Shown here piece by piece: positions 8,838-17,911 of a stretch of 61,143 bases of DNA; position 1 is the first letter of the stretch, and the number at the start of each line of letters is the position of its first letter. The notes beneath the pieces are model-generated. The model saw only the letters and a list, made by a program, of their open reading frames with translations, had not been told where the DNA came from and did no database searches. Source of the stretch: Pseudomonas sp. C2B4 (GTDB lineage: Bacteria; Pseudomonadota; Gammaproteobacteria; Pseudomonadales; Pseudomonadaceae); the NCBI RefSeq assembly GCF_013359695.1, contig NZ_JABFMU010000040.1:1-61143 (forward strand), in the 5' to 3' direction. The position numbers and the translations under genes were made by a program.

Positions 8838-11006
8838 TTACCAGTTGTAGCGATACCCCACCGTCACTGCCCACGGCTGTTCGATGTCGCTGCCCTTGGT
8901 GTAGGCGCCTTCGACGTAGACGTTGTGCTTCTCGGCCGCCGTCACCATCACTCCGCCACCGATCTCGCCCCGTGATCCCGGCAAGCTACTGTCCAGTTTC
9001 GCCCCACTGACCATCACGTGGCTGTCACCGGCGTGTTCGGTGATCCAGGTGGCCTTGGCGTACGGTTTTACCGTGACACCCTTGCCCAGTTGCAGGTCGC
9101 GCCCAACCACACCACCGACACGGCTTTGCACCGACATCATTGCATCCTGTTCGACACTCAAACCGTTGCTGGCGGTGTAGCGGCCTTCGCTGATACGTGC
9201 CACTTGCAGTCCCGCTTGAGGCTCGACGAACCAGCCCTGACCCAGGTCGATGTGCTTGCCGACCTGCACGTCCGCGCTCACCGCATGGTTTTTGTAATGC
9301 GCCTTGACCTTGTCGCCGAGATTGCTGGTGATGTTGATGTCATTGTCCAGGCGGCTGTACTTCAGTGCGCCATCGACATACAGGCCACTGCGGTCCAGGT
9401 AACTGGCATAGCCGCCGAGCGTCATGCTGTCGATCGTGCCTTTGCTGGCTTCGCCGAAATCCTGCCGGCCCTGACCCTGGCCAACCAGTCCACCGACGTA
9501 GAGCGTGCCGTCGGCGAAGGGCAGGGCCTTGTCTGCACCGATCTCCATGCCATTGATCTGTTGCTGGAAAGCGCGGCTGCTGCCGGTGTCCAGGCGCTGT
9601 TCGGCGCCATAGCCACGGGTCCACAGACCACCCTGATCCTTGCCCGAGCGCAGGTCGCCGAAATGGTCGACGGTGGCGCTCATCTGGGCGCCGATCAAGG
9701 CCGCACTGGCGGCCTGACTGGCGACCGCTGCGTTGGCGCCCTTGCTCAGGGTTTCAGCTTGAGGACGGCGCGGTGGCTGCACAGGGTTGTCCGGCTCAGC
9801 AGGCGCCACAGGAAAAACCGGAGCCACCGGGTCCACCGGGTCCACCGGCGCCACCGGATCGGCTGGATCAACCGGCTCTTGTGTTTCATTCGTGCCTTCT
9901 GGCTGCTCGACTTCGGCGAGATTGGCCAGGTACCAATCGTCACCTTGCTGCTGCAACTGATAGCGATAGGCGCCGGCATCCACGGTCTGGCCATGGAGGT
10001 TGAAGCTGCCGCTGCCGCCATTGCCGTCCACCAGCAGCAGTCTCTGCAGTGCGCCACTGGGCGCGTTACCCGAATCGGCGACCACCAGCGTATGCGTGTC
10101 GCTGACCGGGCCCTGTACCTTGAGCAGGTCACCTTGCAGCGCGGCGAGGTCAGTGTTCATCAGGAAGCTGCCGTTGCCGGTCAGCGGGCCTTTGATTGTC
10201 AGGGTGTGGAAGCCGTTGACCGCCGGGTCGGCGAAGCTGACGTTGCCGTCGACGTGGGTGTTGAAGCCGAGGATCGCATCACCCTTGAGTTGCAGCGATC
10301 CCCCCTGATTGATCGTGGTTTCACTGGCTTGGGCCTGATCACCCATGACCATGAGGCCGCCCTGATTGACGGTCGTGTTGTGCACGACGGTGCCCGCCTC
10401 GATATCCAGTTGGCCGCCCTGATTGACCACGGTATCGCTGATGGACGCACTGTCGAACACCGACATAAGGCCGCCATTATTCACGGTCGTGTGGTCGGCA
10501 AGGGCGTCGCCGAAGACATTCATCTCGCTATTGTTGACGCTGGTGTTGCGAGCCTGCGCTTGCATGGAGACAAACATCGCACCGCCCTCGAGCCGGGTGT
10601 TGCTGACGGTCGCGTTTTCCGAAGCATCGAAAAAACCACGGTTGACCAGGGTGCCGACGGCTGTGGCCGAACCCACTACGACCATCTGGCCACCATTCAC
10701 AATGCTGTCCTGGGCGGACGCGTTGTCATTGATTTGCAGCCATCCGGTGTTGTGGACCTCGGTACCGACCGATGCTCCCAAATCATAGATATTGATGTGG
10801 CCGTAGCTCACCGTACTGTTGACGATCGTCCCGCCGGTGCCGATGTTCACCGTGCTGTTGTCATTGACCACCAGGTTGGTTTCGGAGGTCGTTTGGCAAC
10901 TGATCGTGTCGCAACTGTCCGCGAACGACGCACCAGGCGCAGCACCCAACAGCAGCAAGGCGCTTGAAACCGATACACGCGATAACCGCAAACCAACCTT
11001 GATCAT
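8838..11006 (-). CDS. autotransporter with pertactin-like passenger (type Va secretion)
   Basis: 722 residues. Signal peptide 1-29 ends near ASFADS. Residues 60-250 are imperfect repeats of about 20 residues built on VNxGGxxxV...A.AxxTxVN, typical of a right-handed beta-helix. A pertactin-like autochaperone region follows (about 265-360, with GPLTGNGSF and LLVDGNGGSGSF), then a Pro/Asp/Val-rich linker (about 375-415, repeated DPVAPVDP) and a 12-strand beta-barrel translocator (about 455-722) ending GYRYNW. It should expose an adhesin-like stalk on the cell surface. It lies 104 bases downstream of the BvgS-like kinase on the same strand, with its own candidate regulatory sites. No RGD motif was seen. 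Confidence 0.93.
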   Translation of the reverse strand: MIKVGLRLSRVSVSSALLLLGAAPGASFADSCDTISCQTTSETNLVVNDNSTVNIGTGGTIVNSTVSYGHINIYDLGASVGTEVHNTGWLQINDNASAQDSIVNGGQMVVVGSATAVGTLVNRGFFDASENATVSNTRLEGGAMFVSMQAQARNTSVNNSEMNVFGDALADHTTVNNGGLMSVFDSASISDTVVNQGGQLDIEAGTVVHNTTVNQGGLMVMGDQAQASETTINQGGSLQLKGDAILGFNTHVDGNVSFADPAVNGFHTLTIKGPLTGNGSFLMNTDLAALQGDLLKVQGPVSDTHTLVVADSGNAPSGALQRLLLVDGNGGSGSFNLHGQTVDAGAYRYQLQQQGDDWYLANLAEVEQPEGTNETQEPVDPADPVAPVDPVDPVAPVFPVAPAEPDNPVQPPRRPQAETLSKGANAAVASQAASAALIGAQMSATVDHFGDLRSGKDQGGLWTRGYGAEQRLDTGSSRAFQQQINGMEIGADKALPFADGTLYVGGLVGQGQGRQDFGEASKGTIDSMTLGGYASYLDRSGLYVDGALKYSRLDNDINITSNLGDKVKAHYKNHAVSADVQVGKHIDLGQGWFVEPQAGLQVARISEGRYTASNGLSVEQDAMMSVQSRVGGVVGRDLQLGKGVTVKPYAKATWITEHAGDSHVMVSGAKLDSSLPGSRGEIGGGVMVTAAEKHNVYVEGAYTKGSDIEQPWAVTVGYRYNW

Positions 11007-11076
11007 TTGGAGCCACCGTCTGGATGGGAAAGTGGCGCGAATTCTCCGGTTGGGGGTGATGTGGGTAACGCGGCGG

Positions 11077-11105
11077 TTTCCTAATTTCTTGTGGGAAACT
11101 TCCTA
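11077..11105 (-). promoter_or_regulatory. TTTCCTA-type heptads upstream of the autotransporter (candidate response-regulator sites)
   Basis: About 70-100 bases before the autotransporter ATG the plus strand reads TTTCCTA at 11077-11083 and TGGGAAA directly joined to CTTCCTA at 11092-11105, an inverted pair of heptads. The two TTCCTA elements are 22 bases apart, two helical turns. The Bordetella BvgA heptad consensus is close to TTTCCTA. The adjoining response regulator is BvgA-like, so these are plausible binding sites; this is inference from motif and context. Confidence 0.5.
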
Positions 11106-11110
11106 CAAGG

Positions 11111-14100
11111 CTAGGGGATGATGCTGGCCCGAATGCTGTCCTGAAGGCAGGTCATTTGCAGGGTAAAGGCCTCCACCAATCGGGCCAGTTCGTGGCTTGG
11201 CGCTTGAGCTTCGCACCCCTGTTCGAGCTGTTCGCAAGCGCCGATCAACGGCATTGCGTGGATGATCCGCGCACTGCCGAGGATCTTGTGGCAACGACGT
11301 TTGACCGCCACCAGGTCACCGGCCGCGTGCAGTTGTTGCAGCGCATCGAAGTCCTCCTGATTGGTGCGCAGCACGGTGGCGAGTAACTGCCGCGTCATCG
11401 CCTCATCGCCATCGGTGATTTCCTGGACCTTGTTGATATCGAAGCAGGCGGTCGTGTCCTGCCCGACCTGCTCAGCCTGGTGCAGGTAGCGTTCGAGGGC
11501 CGGGCGCGTCACCGGTTTGAACAGGCAGTCGTTCATGCCCGCTTCGATGCAACGTTGGACTTCCTGCGGCTGGGCATTGGCCGTCAAGCCGACGATGTGG
11601 GTGACGGTTCGCCCTTCACGGGCTTCGATTTCTCTCATGCGACGGGCCATCTGCTCGCCACTCATCTGCGGCATATTGCTGTCGGTAATGACGTAATCGA
11701 ACGTTTCCTGCTGCCACAGGCGCAAGCCTTCCACGCCGTTCTCCGCGCAGCGCACCCGCATGCCCAGGGATTCCAGCTGCCGTTGCAGCACCACGCGATT
11801 GAACTCGTGATCCTCGACAATCAGGATGGTGCGCTCGGGCAGGGTCCAGACCTGTTCAGGCTCGAGCGATGGCGTGGCTTCGTCCTCGGTCATCGCGGCC
11901 ACATCCAGCGTCAGTGTGAAACTTGAACCCTGTCCCGGTTCGCTGACACAGGTCAACCGCCCGCCCATCAGTTGCGTCAGTTGCTGACAGATCGCCAGGC
12001 CCAGGCCGGTACCGATCTGCACTTCGGTATCGCTCGATCCGAACTGCGTATACGGCTGGAACAGGCGCTCGCGCTGCTGCCCGGTCATGCCGATGCCGGT
12101 ATCCCGCACGTGCAGGTTCAGCAGGGTGGGTTCGTTCTCGGGGGCAAGCGTCAGCTCGACACTGACCGTGCCCTGCGGGGTGAACTTGATGGCGTTGCTG
12201 ATCAGGTTGGACACGATCTGCCGGAACCGCAGCGAGTCCAGGTCCACGGCAATGTCCGGTCCGTGATTGACGAAGGTCAGCGCCACGTTTTTCTGTTGGG
12301 CGAGGCTGGCGAAACCCTCGATGACGGTGGTGACCAGGCGCACGGGATGACAGGCGCCACTGCGCAACTCGAACTTTCCCGACTCGATTTTCGACAGGTC
12401 GAGAATTTCGCCGATCAGCTCCATCATGCCGCCCGCGGACTTCTGCGCGATGTCGATCAGCTCGCTGTCGGGACGCTGGTCACGCAGCAATTCGAGCACA
12501 CCAATCAGCGCGCTCATCGGTGTGCGGATTTCATGGCTCATCACCGCCAGGAAGTGACTCTTGCCGCGGCTGGCCGCTTCTGCCAGGTCTTTGGCCTGGT
12601 GCAGGGCGTGTTGCAGGTGTTGCTGTTCGGTCAGGTCGATCCAGCCGCCGATGACACCGGTCATGGTGCCATCGGAATCACGATAGGGCAGGGCCCAGTG
12701 ATAGATGTGGTAGGTCCTGTCGTTGACCGTCATGGTGAAGTTATCGAAGGACGGTTCGCCACTGGCGAGGGTGGCGCGGTGGATGCGGTTGTAACTGCGG
12801 GCGTCGTCCAGGAGCAGGATGTCCGCTTCGATCAGGCTCTTGTTCAACACATGATTGAGACTGACTTGCATGGTTTGCAGATAGGCACGGTTGCAGGTCA
12901 GCAGCAGGCCCTGGCGGTCGCGTACGTAGATGGGATGTGGCGTGCCATCGACCAACACCTTCATGAACACCAGTTGGTCGTTCAAGGCTTTTTGCGCCTT
13001 CTGCCGTTCGGCGATCTGCCGGCGCAGCCCCAGGTTCCAGGCCAGAAAGGCCAGTACCACCACCCCCAACCCCAGCACCGCCCGGTAGAACCAGTTTTTG
13101 TAGGCATTCCAGCCACCCTGGCTTTCCTGCGGGTCCTGCCAGCGAGTGGCCAGGTCGGTGAGCTGGTCGGGACTGATGTCGAGCAATGCTTTGTTGAGGA
13201 TCGACATCAGTTCGGTGTTTTGATGGCCGGTCGCGAAACTGACCAGCGCAGGTTGGGCACCGATCACCGAATCGATTTGCAGGCGGCCACGGAAAAAGCG
13301 GTCGATCAGGTAAGAAGCGCCCAGTTGCGGCTGAATGACGCCTTCTACGCTACCTTCGGCGAGCAATTCGTAGGATTCGATGGGGGCGTCGACCTCCACC
13401 CGTTGAATGTCCGGCCACTCACGCTCCAGCCAATTGGCGGCAGGCGAACCCTTTATGATCGCCACGCGCTGGCCTTTCAGACCGGTCAGGCCCGTGTGTT
13501 CGGGCTGGACGCGGGTTGCCAGCACGAAGGGGTTCATCACGTAAGGGCGGGTGAACGCCAGGCTGGCCTCACGGTGTTCGCTGTACGTCAGCGCACCAAT
13601 GATGCTCGCCGGGTCACGCTGCACCCGGCTGACCATGGCGTCGACAGAGGTAATATTGACCGGGCGGAAAACCAGCCCCGTGCGATCGTTGATCGCTTCC
13701 AGCACATCAGCCGCCATGCCCCGCAGCTGCCCGTCGGCATTGAAGAAACTGAAGGGCGAGTACAGGTCGTTGGCCAGCACATCGATGTACGGATGATCCT
13801 TGATCCATTGCTGTTCCGACGGCGTCAGTTGCAGCCGGTTATAACCCAGTTTCGGGTTGTCACCGATGCCCCAGCGGCGGGCGATCGCGGCGTGTTCCTG
13901 GGGTGAAATCCTGGACAGGGCATTGTTGAGCAAGGTGCGCAGCTGGTTATCCTGAAGCCGGACGGCAAAGCTGAAGCCCAACCCTTCGGAGTCGCGCTGG
14001 ATCATCTGCTTCAGGCTCTGTTGATAGTTGCGGTCCAGCATGTACTGCGCGGAAATGGCGTCAGTCAGCAACACGGTGCCTTCGCCATAGGCCACCAACC

Positions 14101-14677
14101 CGAGCCCTTGCATGGTCGAGAGCACCGGCTTTACGGTCAGCTCTGGAAACAGGGCGCTCACGCGCTCCTGTGAAATCCAGTCGGGATCGAACAATACTGT
14201 GGTGCCCGACGGTGGCCGTTTATCTGGCCAGTGGGTGCCGAATCGGCTGACCAAAACGGCCTGGTCGTAGGCGTAGGGGGCGCTCATCAACAGATCGGCA
14301 TGGTTTGCCTCCAGGTGATTGATCCGCGGCACCAGATCCACTTCATTGTGCTGCAGGGCGGCCAGGGCCTGTTCCTGGCTGGCAAAGCGTTCCACCTGTA
14401 GGCGAACGCCCAGCCCCCGGGCCAGGACATCCAGGTAATCAGCCGACAAGCCTTCGTAATCCTTGTGACTGGCGGTCAGGTCCAGCGGCGGTCGGTCGGG
14501 CAGGTACACGCCAACGCGCAACACGGCTTTATCCGCGAGCCATTGGCGTTGCGAGGTATTGAGCGTCAGGGCAATGCTGCTGTCGGCGGCACGGCTGAGC
14601 AAAGACAGGGTTTCGGCGGGCGCCGGCAATGACAGGAGCAACAGCAGGCCCAGCAGCATTCGAGAAATCGTGGTCAT
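11111..14677 (-). CDS. BvgS-like hybrid sensor histidine kinase (phosphorelay)
   Basis: 1188 residues. Signal peptide 1-21; two periplasmic Venus-flytrap domains of the SBP_bac_3 type (about 50-270 and 295-515); one membrane span (about 530-550); PAS domain (about 570-685); HisKA dimerisation domain with phospho-acceptor H715 in AVMSHEIRTP; HATPase domain with NLISNAIKF, GTGLGLAI and GQGSSF; receiver domain (950-1065) with D999; Hpt domain with H1130 in RRCHKILGS. This is the full order of Bordetella BvgS and E. coli EvgS. It starts three bases after the response-regulator stop, so the two are co-translated. The ligand of the flytrap domains is unknown. Confidence 0.95.
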   Translation of the reverse strand: MTTISRMLLGLLLLLSLPAPAETLSLLSRAADSSIALTLNTSQRQWLADKAVLRVGVYLPDRPPLDLTASHKDYEGLSADYLDVLARGLGVRLQVERFASQEQALAALQHNEVDLVPRINHLEANHADLLMSAPYAYDQAVLVSRFGTHWPDKRPPSGTTVLFDPDWISQERVSALFPELTVKPVLSTMQGLGLVAYGEGTVLLTDAISAQYMLDRNYQQSLKQMIQRDSEGLGFSFAVRLQDNQLRTLLNNALSRISPQEHAAIARRWGIGDNPKLGYNRLQLTPSEQQWIKDHPYIDVLANDLYSPFSFFNADGQLRGMAADVLEAINDRTGLVFRPVNITSVDAMVSRVQRDPASIIGALTYSEHREASLAFTRPYVMNPFVLATRVQPEHTGLTGLKGQRVAIIKGSPAANWLEREWPDIQRVEVDAPIESYELLAEGSVEGVIQPQLGASYLIDRFFRGRLQIDSVIGAQPALVSFATGHQNTELMSILNKALLDISPDQLTDLATRWQDPQESQGGWNAYKNWFYRAVLGLGVVVLAFLAWNLGLRRQIAERQKAQKALNDQLVFMKVLVDGTPHPIYVRDRQGLLLTCNRAYLQTMQVSLNHVLNKSLIEADILLLDDARSYNRIHRATLASGEPSFDNFTMTVNDRTYHIYHWALPYRDSDGTMTGVIGGWIDLTEQQHLQHALHQAKDLAEAASRGKSHFLAVMSHEIRTPMSALIGVLELLRDQRPDSELIDIAQKSAGGMMELIGEILDLSKIESGKFELRSGACHPVRLVTTVIEGFASLAQQKNVALTFVNHGPDIAVDLDSLRFRQIVSNLISNAIKFTPQGTVSVELTLAPENEPTLLNLHVRDTGIGMTGQQRERLFQPYTQFGSSDTEVQIGTGLGLAICQQLTQLMGGRLTCVSEPGQGSSFTLTLDVAAMTEDEATPSLEPEQVWTLPERTILIVEDHEFNRVVLQRQLESLGMRVRCAENGVEGLRLWQQETFDYVITDSNMPQMSGEQMARRMREIEAREGRTVTHIVGLTANAQPQEVQRCIEAGMNDCLFKPVTRPALERYLHQAEQVGQDTTACFDINKVQEITDGDEAMTRQLLATVLRTNQEDFDALQQLHAAGDLVAVKRRCHKILGSARIIHAMPLIGACEQLEQGCEAQAPSHELARLVEAFTLQMTCLQDSIRASIIP

Positions 14678-14680
14678 GAT

Positions 14681-15304
14681 TCAGACCAGATCATTGCGCT
14701 TGGCGAATTCGATCAGTTCCAACAGCGTGTTTACCTTGAGTTTTTGCATCAGTCGGGTTTTGTAGGTGCTGACGGTTTTGTTGCTCAGCAGCATGTCGTC
14801 GGCGATTTCCTTGTTGCTCCTGCCCAGCGCCAGGCCGTGCAGCACCTTGAGTTCACGGCGTGAAACGGCACTGAGCAATTGCGCATCGTTCTGGGCGAAA
14901 TCGCTTTTGCGTACCGAGCTGTAGGTGCCGATGGGAAACCAGGTCTTGCCGCTGGCCACGGCCTTGAGTGCGGTGGTGATCTCCACGGGATCGTCGGCTT
15001 TCGAAAGATAGCCCGTGGCACCGGCGCGCATGCACTGTGCCGCATAGGCCTGGCTTTTCAGACCGGTATGCACCAGCACATGGGCGCGATTGCCGGCGAT
15101 GCGCAAACGCTCGATAACGGTAATGCCATCGATTTGCGGGATGTCGAGGTCCAGCACTATGGCATCGGGATCCAGCTCGAGCGCTTTGCTCAGGGCGTCC
15201 ACGCCGTTGTCGCACTCGCCGACGATCTCATGACCTTCACGGGTCAGAATCATCCCGATTGCCATGCGCACCACTGCGTGATCATCGACCAACAGCACTT
15301 TCAT
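14681..15304 (-). CDS. BvgA/EvgA-like response regulator (NarL/LuxR type)
   Basis: 207 residues. The receiver domain (1-120) has the acidic pocket D7 D8, phospho-acceptor D52 in IVLDLDIP and K103-region SKADDP; the C-terminal LuxR helix-turn-helix (about 140-205) has SRRELKVLHGLALGRSNKEIA and LSNKTVSTYKTRLMQKL. Length and layout match BvgA (209 residues). The kinase gene follows at once on the same strand, making this its partner at the end of a His-Asp-His-Asp relay. GAGGA stands before the ATG. It probably controls the nearby autotransporter. Confidence 0.93.
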   Translation of the reverse strand: MKVLLVDDHAVVRMAIGMILTREGHEIVGECDNGVDALSKALELDPDAIVLDLDIPQIDGITVIERLRIAGNRAHVLVHTGLKSQAYAAQCMRAGATGYLSKADDPVEITTALKAVASGKTWFPIGTYSSVRKSDFAQNDAQLLSAVSRRELKVLHGLALGRSNKEIADDMLLSNKTVSTYKTRLMQKLKVNTLLELIEFAKRNDLV

Positions 15305-15498
15305 CGATCCGTCCTCATGCTCTGATTCAGCATAGTCCCGCTACCGGATAGAACCCGACGGAGCTGATGCATGACCTGACGCGGTAAAAAAGAGGCGCGA
15401 ATCCTACTGGTTTTGTGTGGGTATGCAAGGCGGGGATGGCGTGGGGGCGCTTGTAGATGTCGGGGAGGCCCGGTTTAAAGCGGGTATCCGATTAACCC

Positions 15499-15588
15499 TG
15501 TGGGAGCGAGCCTGCTCGCGAAAGCGGTGTGTCAGGCAACATCAACGTTGAAGGCGCCGGCCTCTTCGCGAGCAGGCTCGCTCCCACA
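15499..15588. repeat. REP pair (REPIN), inward, in the 300-base gap before ampC's 3' end
   Basis: Intact inward REP pair. The gap 15305-15604 otherwise holds the promoter region of the response-regulator operon (15305-15420), in which I see no strong TTTCCTA heptad; AATCCTA near 15393 is only a weak match. Confidence 0.95.
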
Positions 15589-15604
15589 GGTGAGGGTTTT
15601 CGGA

Positions 15605-16759
15605 TTACTTGCCCAGCGCCGTCAATATTGAATGAGCGATTTTGATCCGTTCCGGGTTCGGGTAGTTTTTGTTGGCGAGGATCACGATGCCGATGTCTTT
15701 CGCGGGCACGTACGCCACGTAGGCACCGAAGCCGCCCGTGGAGCCGGTTTTGTTGAACAGTACGCTTCCCGGTCGAGCCTGCGGTGGGTTCAGCCACTGG
15801 ACTTTTTGCGCTTCCAGGGCCATCTGCGAAGAGTTGCCCGCCTGCAATGTCTCGAGGGTGACCGGGTAGTGGTAGTACTCCCAGCCCAGGCCCTGGGTCA
15901 TGTCGCCGACGGTGTAGTAACCGGTGTGGGTGGTGGCGATGGCCTGTTGCAAGGGCTTTTCCAGCGCCATCGGTTTCATGTTCGCTTCGACATAACGCAG
16001 CAGATCGGCGGCGCTGGTTTTCACGCCATAGGCCTCTGAATCCAGTGCGCCAGGGCCGACCCGCACTGGTTTGCCGTCCTTGTTGTAGCCTTGGGCGTAA
16101 AGGCTCATCTGATCCTGCGGCACGTTGAGGAAGGTGTGCTTCAAGCCGAGTTTTGGCAGCAGGGTTTTCTCCATGACCTCTTCAAAGGGTGCGCCCAGGC
16201 TTTGCGCCGCCAGATAGCCGAACAACCCCAGGCTCGGGTTGGAATACTGCCGATGGCTGCCAGGGGCGTACACCGGTTTCCACTGTTTGAAATAACCGAG
16301 CATCTTGTCCGGCGCGTCGGCTTCGCTTGGAAATTGCAACGGGAGGCCGCCGCCCGAGTAGGTCCCCAGTTGCAGCACGCTGATGTCGTCGAATGCACTG
16401 CCCCGCAGCGATGGCAGGAGGTGACTGGCCTTGTCCGACAGAGCGAGTTTGCCGTTGGCCTGTGCATAGGCGGCGAGGGTGGCGGTGTAGGTTTTGCTCA
16501 CCGAGCCAATCTCGAACAGGGTGTTTTCGGAGACGGCGCTGCCGTTTTCCTTCGAGGCGACACCGTAGTTAAAGTAATGCGGCTGGCCATTGAGGGTAAT
16601 GGCAATGGCCATGCCGGGGATTTGCTGTTGTTGCATCACCGGTTCGATGACGGCGTTGACGATGGATTCGATGCGGTCGTCAGCCATGGAGGGGCTGGCG
16701 CCGAGGAGCAGTGCCAGAGCACCGTAGAGTTTGAGCTTGTTGAGGTTTTTATCAGGCAT
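15605..16759 (-). CDS. ampC: class C beta-lactamase AmpC
   Basis: 384-residue periplasmic serine beta-lactamase that hydrolyses cephalosporins. Signal peptide about 1-26 (ends ASPSMA). The catalytic motifs are all present: S86-V-S-K89 (nucleophile serine and lysine), Y172-S-N, and K338-T-G. Length fits chromosomal AmpC of Pseudomonas (near 397). It is divergent from ampR, the classic inducible arrangement in which muropeptide signals act through AmpR. Immediate neighbours on the 3' side are a REP pair and the BvgAS-like operon. Confidence 0.96.
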   Translation of the reverse strand: MPDKNLNKLKLYGALALLLGASPSMADDRIESIVNAVIEPVMQQQQIPGMAIAITLNGQPHYFNYGVASKENGSAVSENTLFEIGSVSKTYTATLAAYAQANGKLALSDKASHLLPSLRGSAFDDISVLQLGTYSGGGLPLQFPSEADAPDKMLGYFKQWKPVYAPGSHRQYSNPSLGLFGYLAAQSLGAPFEEVMEKTLLPKLGLKHTFLNVPQDQMSLYAQGYNKDGKPVRVGPGALDSEAYGVKTSAADLLRYVEANMKPMALEKPLQQAIATTHTGYYTVGDMTQGLGWEYYHYPVTLETLQAGNSSQMALEAQKVQWLNPPQARPGSVLFNKTGSTGGFGAYVAYVPAKDIGIVILANKNYPNPERIKIAHSILTALGK

Positions 16760-16834
16760 GACTGAGTCACTTCCATGAGTATTCAGGATGTTGGTCGAAC
16801 AGTTTTGCGATCCCGGCCCCGGATCGGCGAAGCA

Positions 16835-16863
16835 AATCTATGCAGTCTGTTTCGGTTGGACAA
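16835..16863 (-). promoter_or_regulatory. candidate ampC promoter
   Basis: On the minus strand TTGTCC (16863-16858) and TAGATT (16840-16835) are separated by 17 bases, a good -35/-10 pair reading toward ampC. AmpR would bind just upstream, between this and the ampR start. I did not pin down the exact AmpR box. Confidence 0.55.
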
Positions 16864-16908
16864 CCGATGATATTTTGCACGAGCCATTAGAAAAATTTGG
16901 GGGTGGTC

Positions 16909-17787
16909 ATGATCCGGCCGCAATTACCGCTCAATGCGCTGCGCGCCTTCGAGGCTTCGGCGCGGCACTTGAGTTTTACCCGGGCCGCTGTGGAACTGTG
17001 CGTCACGCAGGCCGCGGTGAGTCATCAGGTCAAAAGCCTGGAGTCGCAACTTGGCGTGACGCTGTTCAAGCGCTTGCCTCGCGGGCTGATGCTGACCCGT
17101 GAAGGGGAAACCCTGTTGCCGGTGCTGCGCGAGTGCTTTGACCGTATTGCCGACACCCTGGAGTGTTTCGAGGGCGGGCATTTTCGTGAAGTGTTGACGG
17201 TAGGGGCGGTGGGGACGTTCGCGGTGGGTTGGCTGTTGCCACGCCTGGCGGACTTCCAGGCGAAACATCCGTACATAGATTTACGTCTGTCGACCAACAA
17301 CAATCGCGTGGATGTCGCTGCGGAAGGACTGGATTACGCCATTCGTTTTGGCGCCGGGGCGTGGCATGGCATTGAAGCAGTACGGGTGATCGAGGCGCCG
17401 CTGTCGGTGTTGTGCGTGCCCGGGATTGCCCGGCAATTGAAATCACCGACTGATCTGTTGCAGCAAACGCTTTTGCGCTCCTATCGCACGGACGAGTGGC
17501 CGGAGTGGTTCCTTGCGGCCGGGCTTTCGACGCTGGGGGCCTCGCCGGGGAGCATTGTCTTCGACTCGTCACTGGCGATGATGGAGGCTGCTCTGCAAGG
17601 CGCAGGCGTGGCGTTGGCGCCGCCGCTGATGTTTTCGCGGCAATTGGCGGCGGGGGTGATCCAGCAGCCTTTTGCGATTCATATCACCACCGGCAGCTAC
17701 TGGTTGACCCGATTGCAGTCGCGACCGGAAACGTCTGCGATGGGGGCGTTTCGCGGGTGGTTGTTGCAAACGGCACAGATGAATTAA
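16909..17787 (+). CDS. ampR: LysR-family regulator of ampC
   Basis: 292 residues beginning MIRPQLPLNALRAFEASARH. The N-terminal winged helix-turn-helix (AAVELCVTQAAVSHQV, about 28-43) and the effector half closely resemble Pseudomonas AmpR along the whole length, including VGAVGTFAVGWLLPRL, the LDYAIRFGAGAWHG stretch and SIVFDSSLAMMEAA. AmpR represses ampC with UDP-MurNAc-pentapeptide and activates it with anhydro-muropeptides. The frame is open four codons further, but GGGGGTGG lies just before the ATG at 16909. Divergent from ampC. Confidence 0.94.
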   Translation: MIRPQLPLNALRAFEASARHLSFTRAAVELCVTQAAVSHQVKSLESQLGVTLFKRLPRGLMLTREGETLLPVLRECFDRIADTLECFEGGHFREVLTVGAVGTFAVGWLLPRLADFQAKHPYIDLRLSTNNNRVDVAAEGLDYAIRFGAGAWHGIEAVRVIEAPLSVLCVPGIARQLKSPTDLLQQTLLRSYRTDEWPEWFLAAGLSTLGASPGSIVFDSSLAMMEAALQGAGVALAPPLMFSRQLAAGVIQQPFAIHITTGSYWLTRLQSRPETSAMGAFRGWLLQTAQMN

Positions 17788-17800
17788 CTAACTCAACACC

Positions 17801-17889
17801 TGTGGGAGCGAGCCTGCTCGCGAAGGCATTCTGTCAGTCACATTGATGCTGGATGTGCCGACGCCTTCGCGAGCAGGCTCGCTCCCACA
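17801..17889. repeat. REP pair (REPIN), inward
   Basis: Intact inward REP pair between the convergent 3' ends of ampR and gudD, beginning 13 bases after the ampR stop. Confidence 0.95.
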
Positions 17890-17911
17890 GGGATGTTCAG
17901 TGATACCGTGC

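Larger units (their letters stand above)
8471..8861. repeat. 199-bp tandem duplication of a gene junction
   Basis: Bases 8471-8662 and 8670-8861 are two direct copies with a period of 199. Each contains the last codons of the DUF4174 gene (PEQPDD and stop), a whole REP pair, and the last codons of the convergent autotransporter gene (YRYNW and stop). The copies are identical apart from six differences clustered in 8501-8520 versus 8700-8719 and two single changes in the REP pair. Only the outer gene ends are in use, so copy 1 carries a dead autotransporter tail and copy 2 a dead DUF4174 tail. Confidence 0.93.

Noticed and set aside
9018..10967. 649-codon open frame on the plus strand inside the autotransporter gene
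   Set aside because: It is the mirror of a GC-rich, repeat-bearing real gene; the minus strand has a signal peptide, beta-helix repeats and a barrel, while the plus frame has no recognisable domain.
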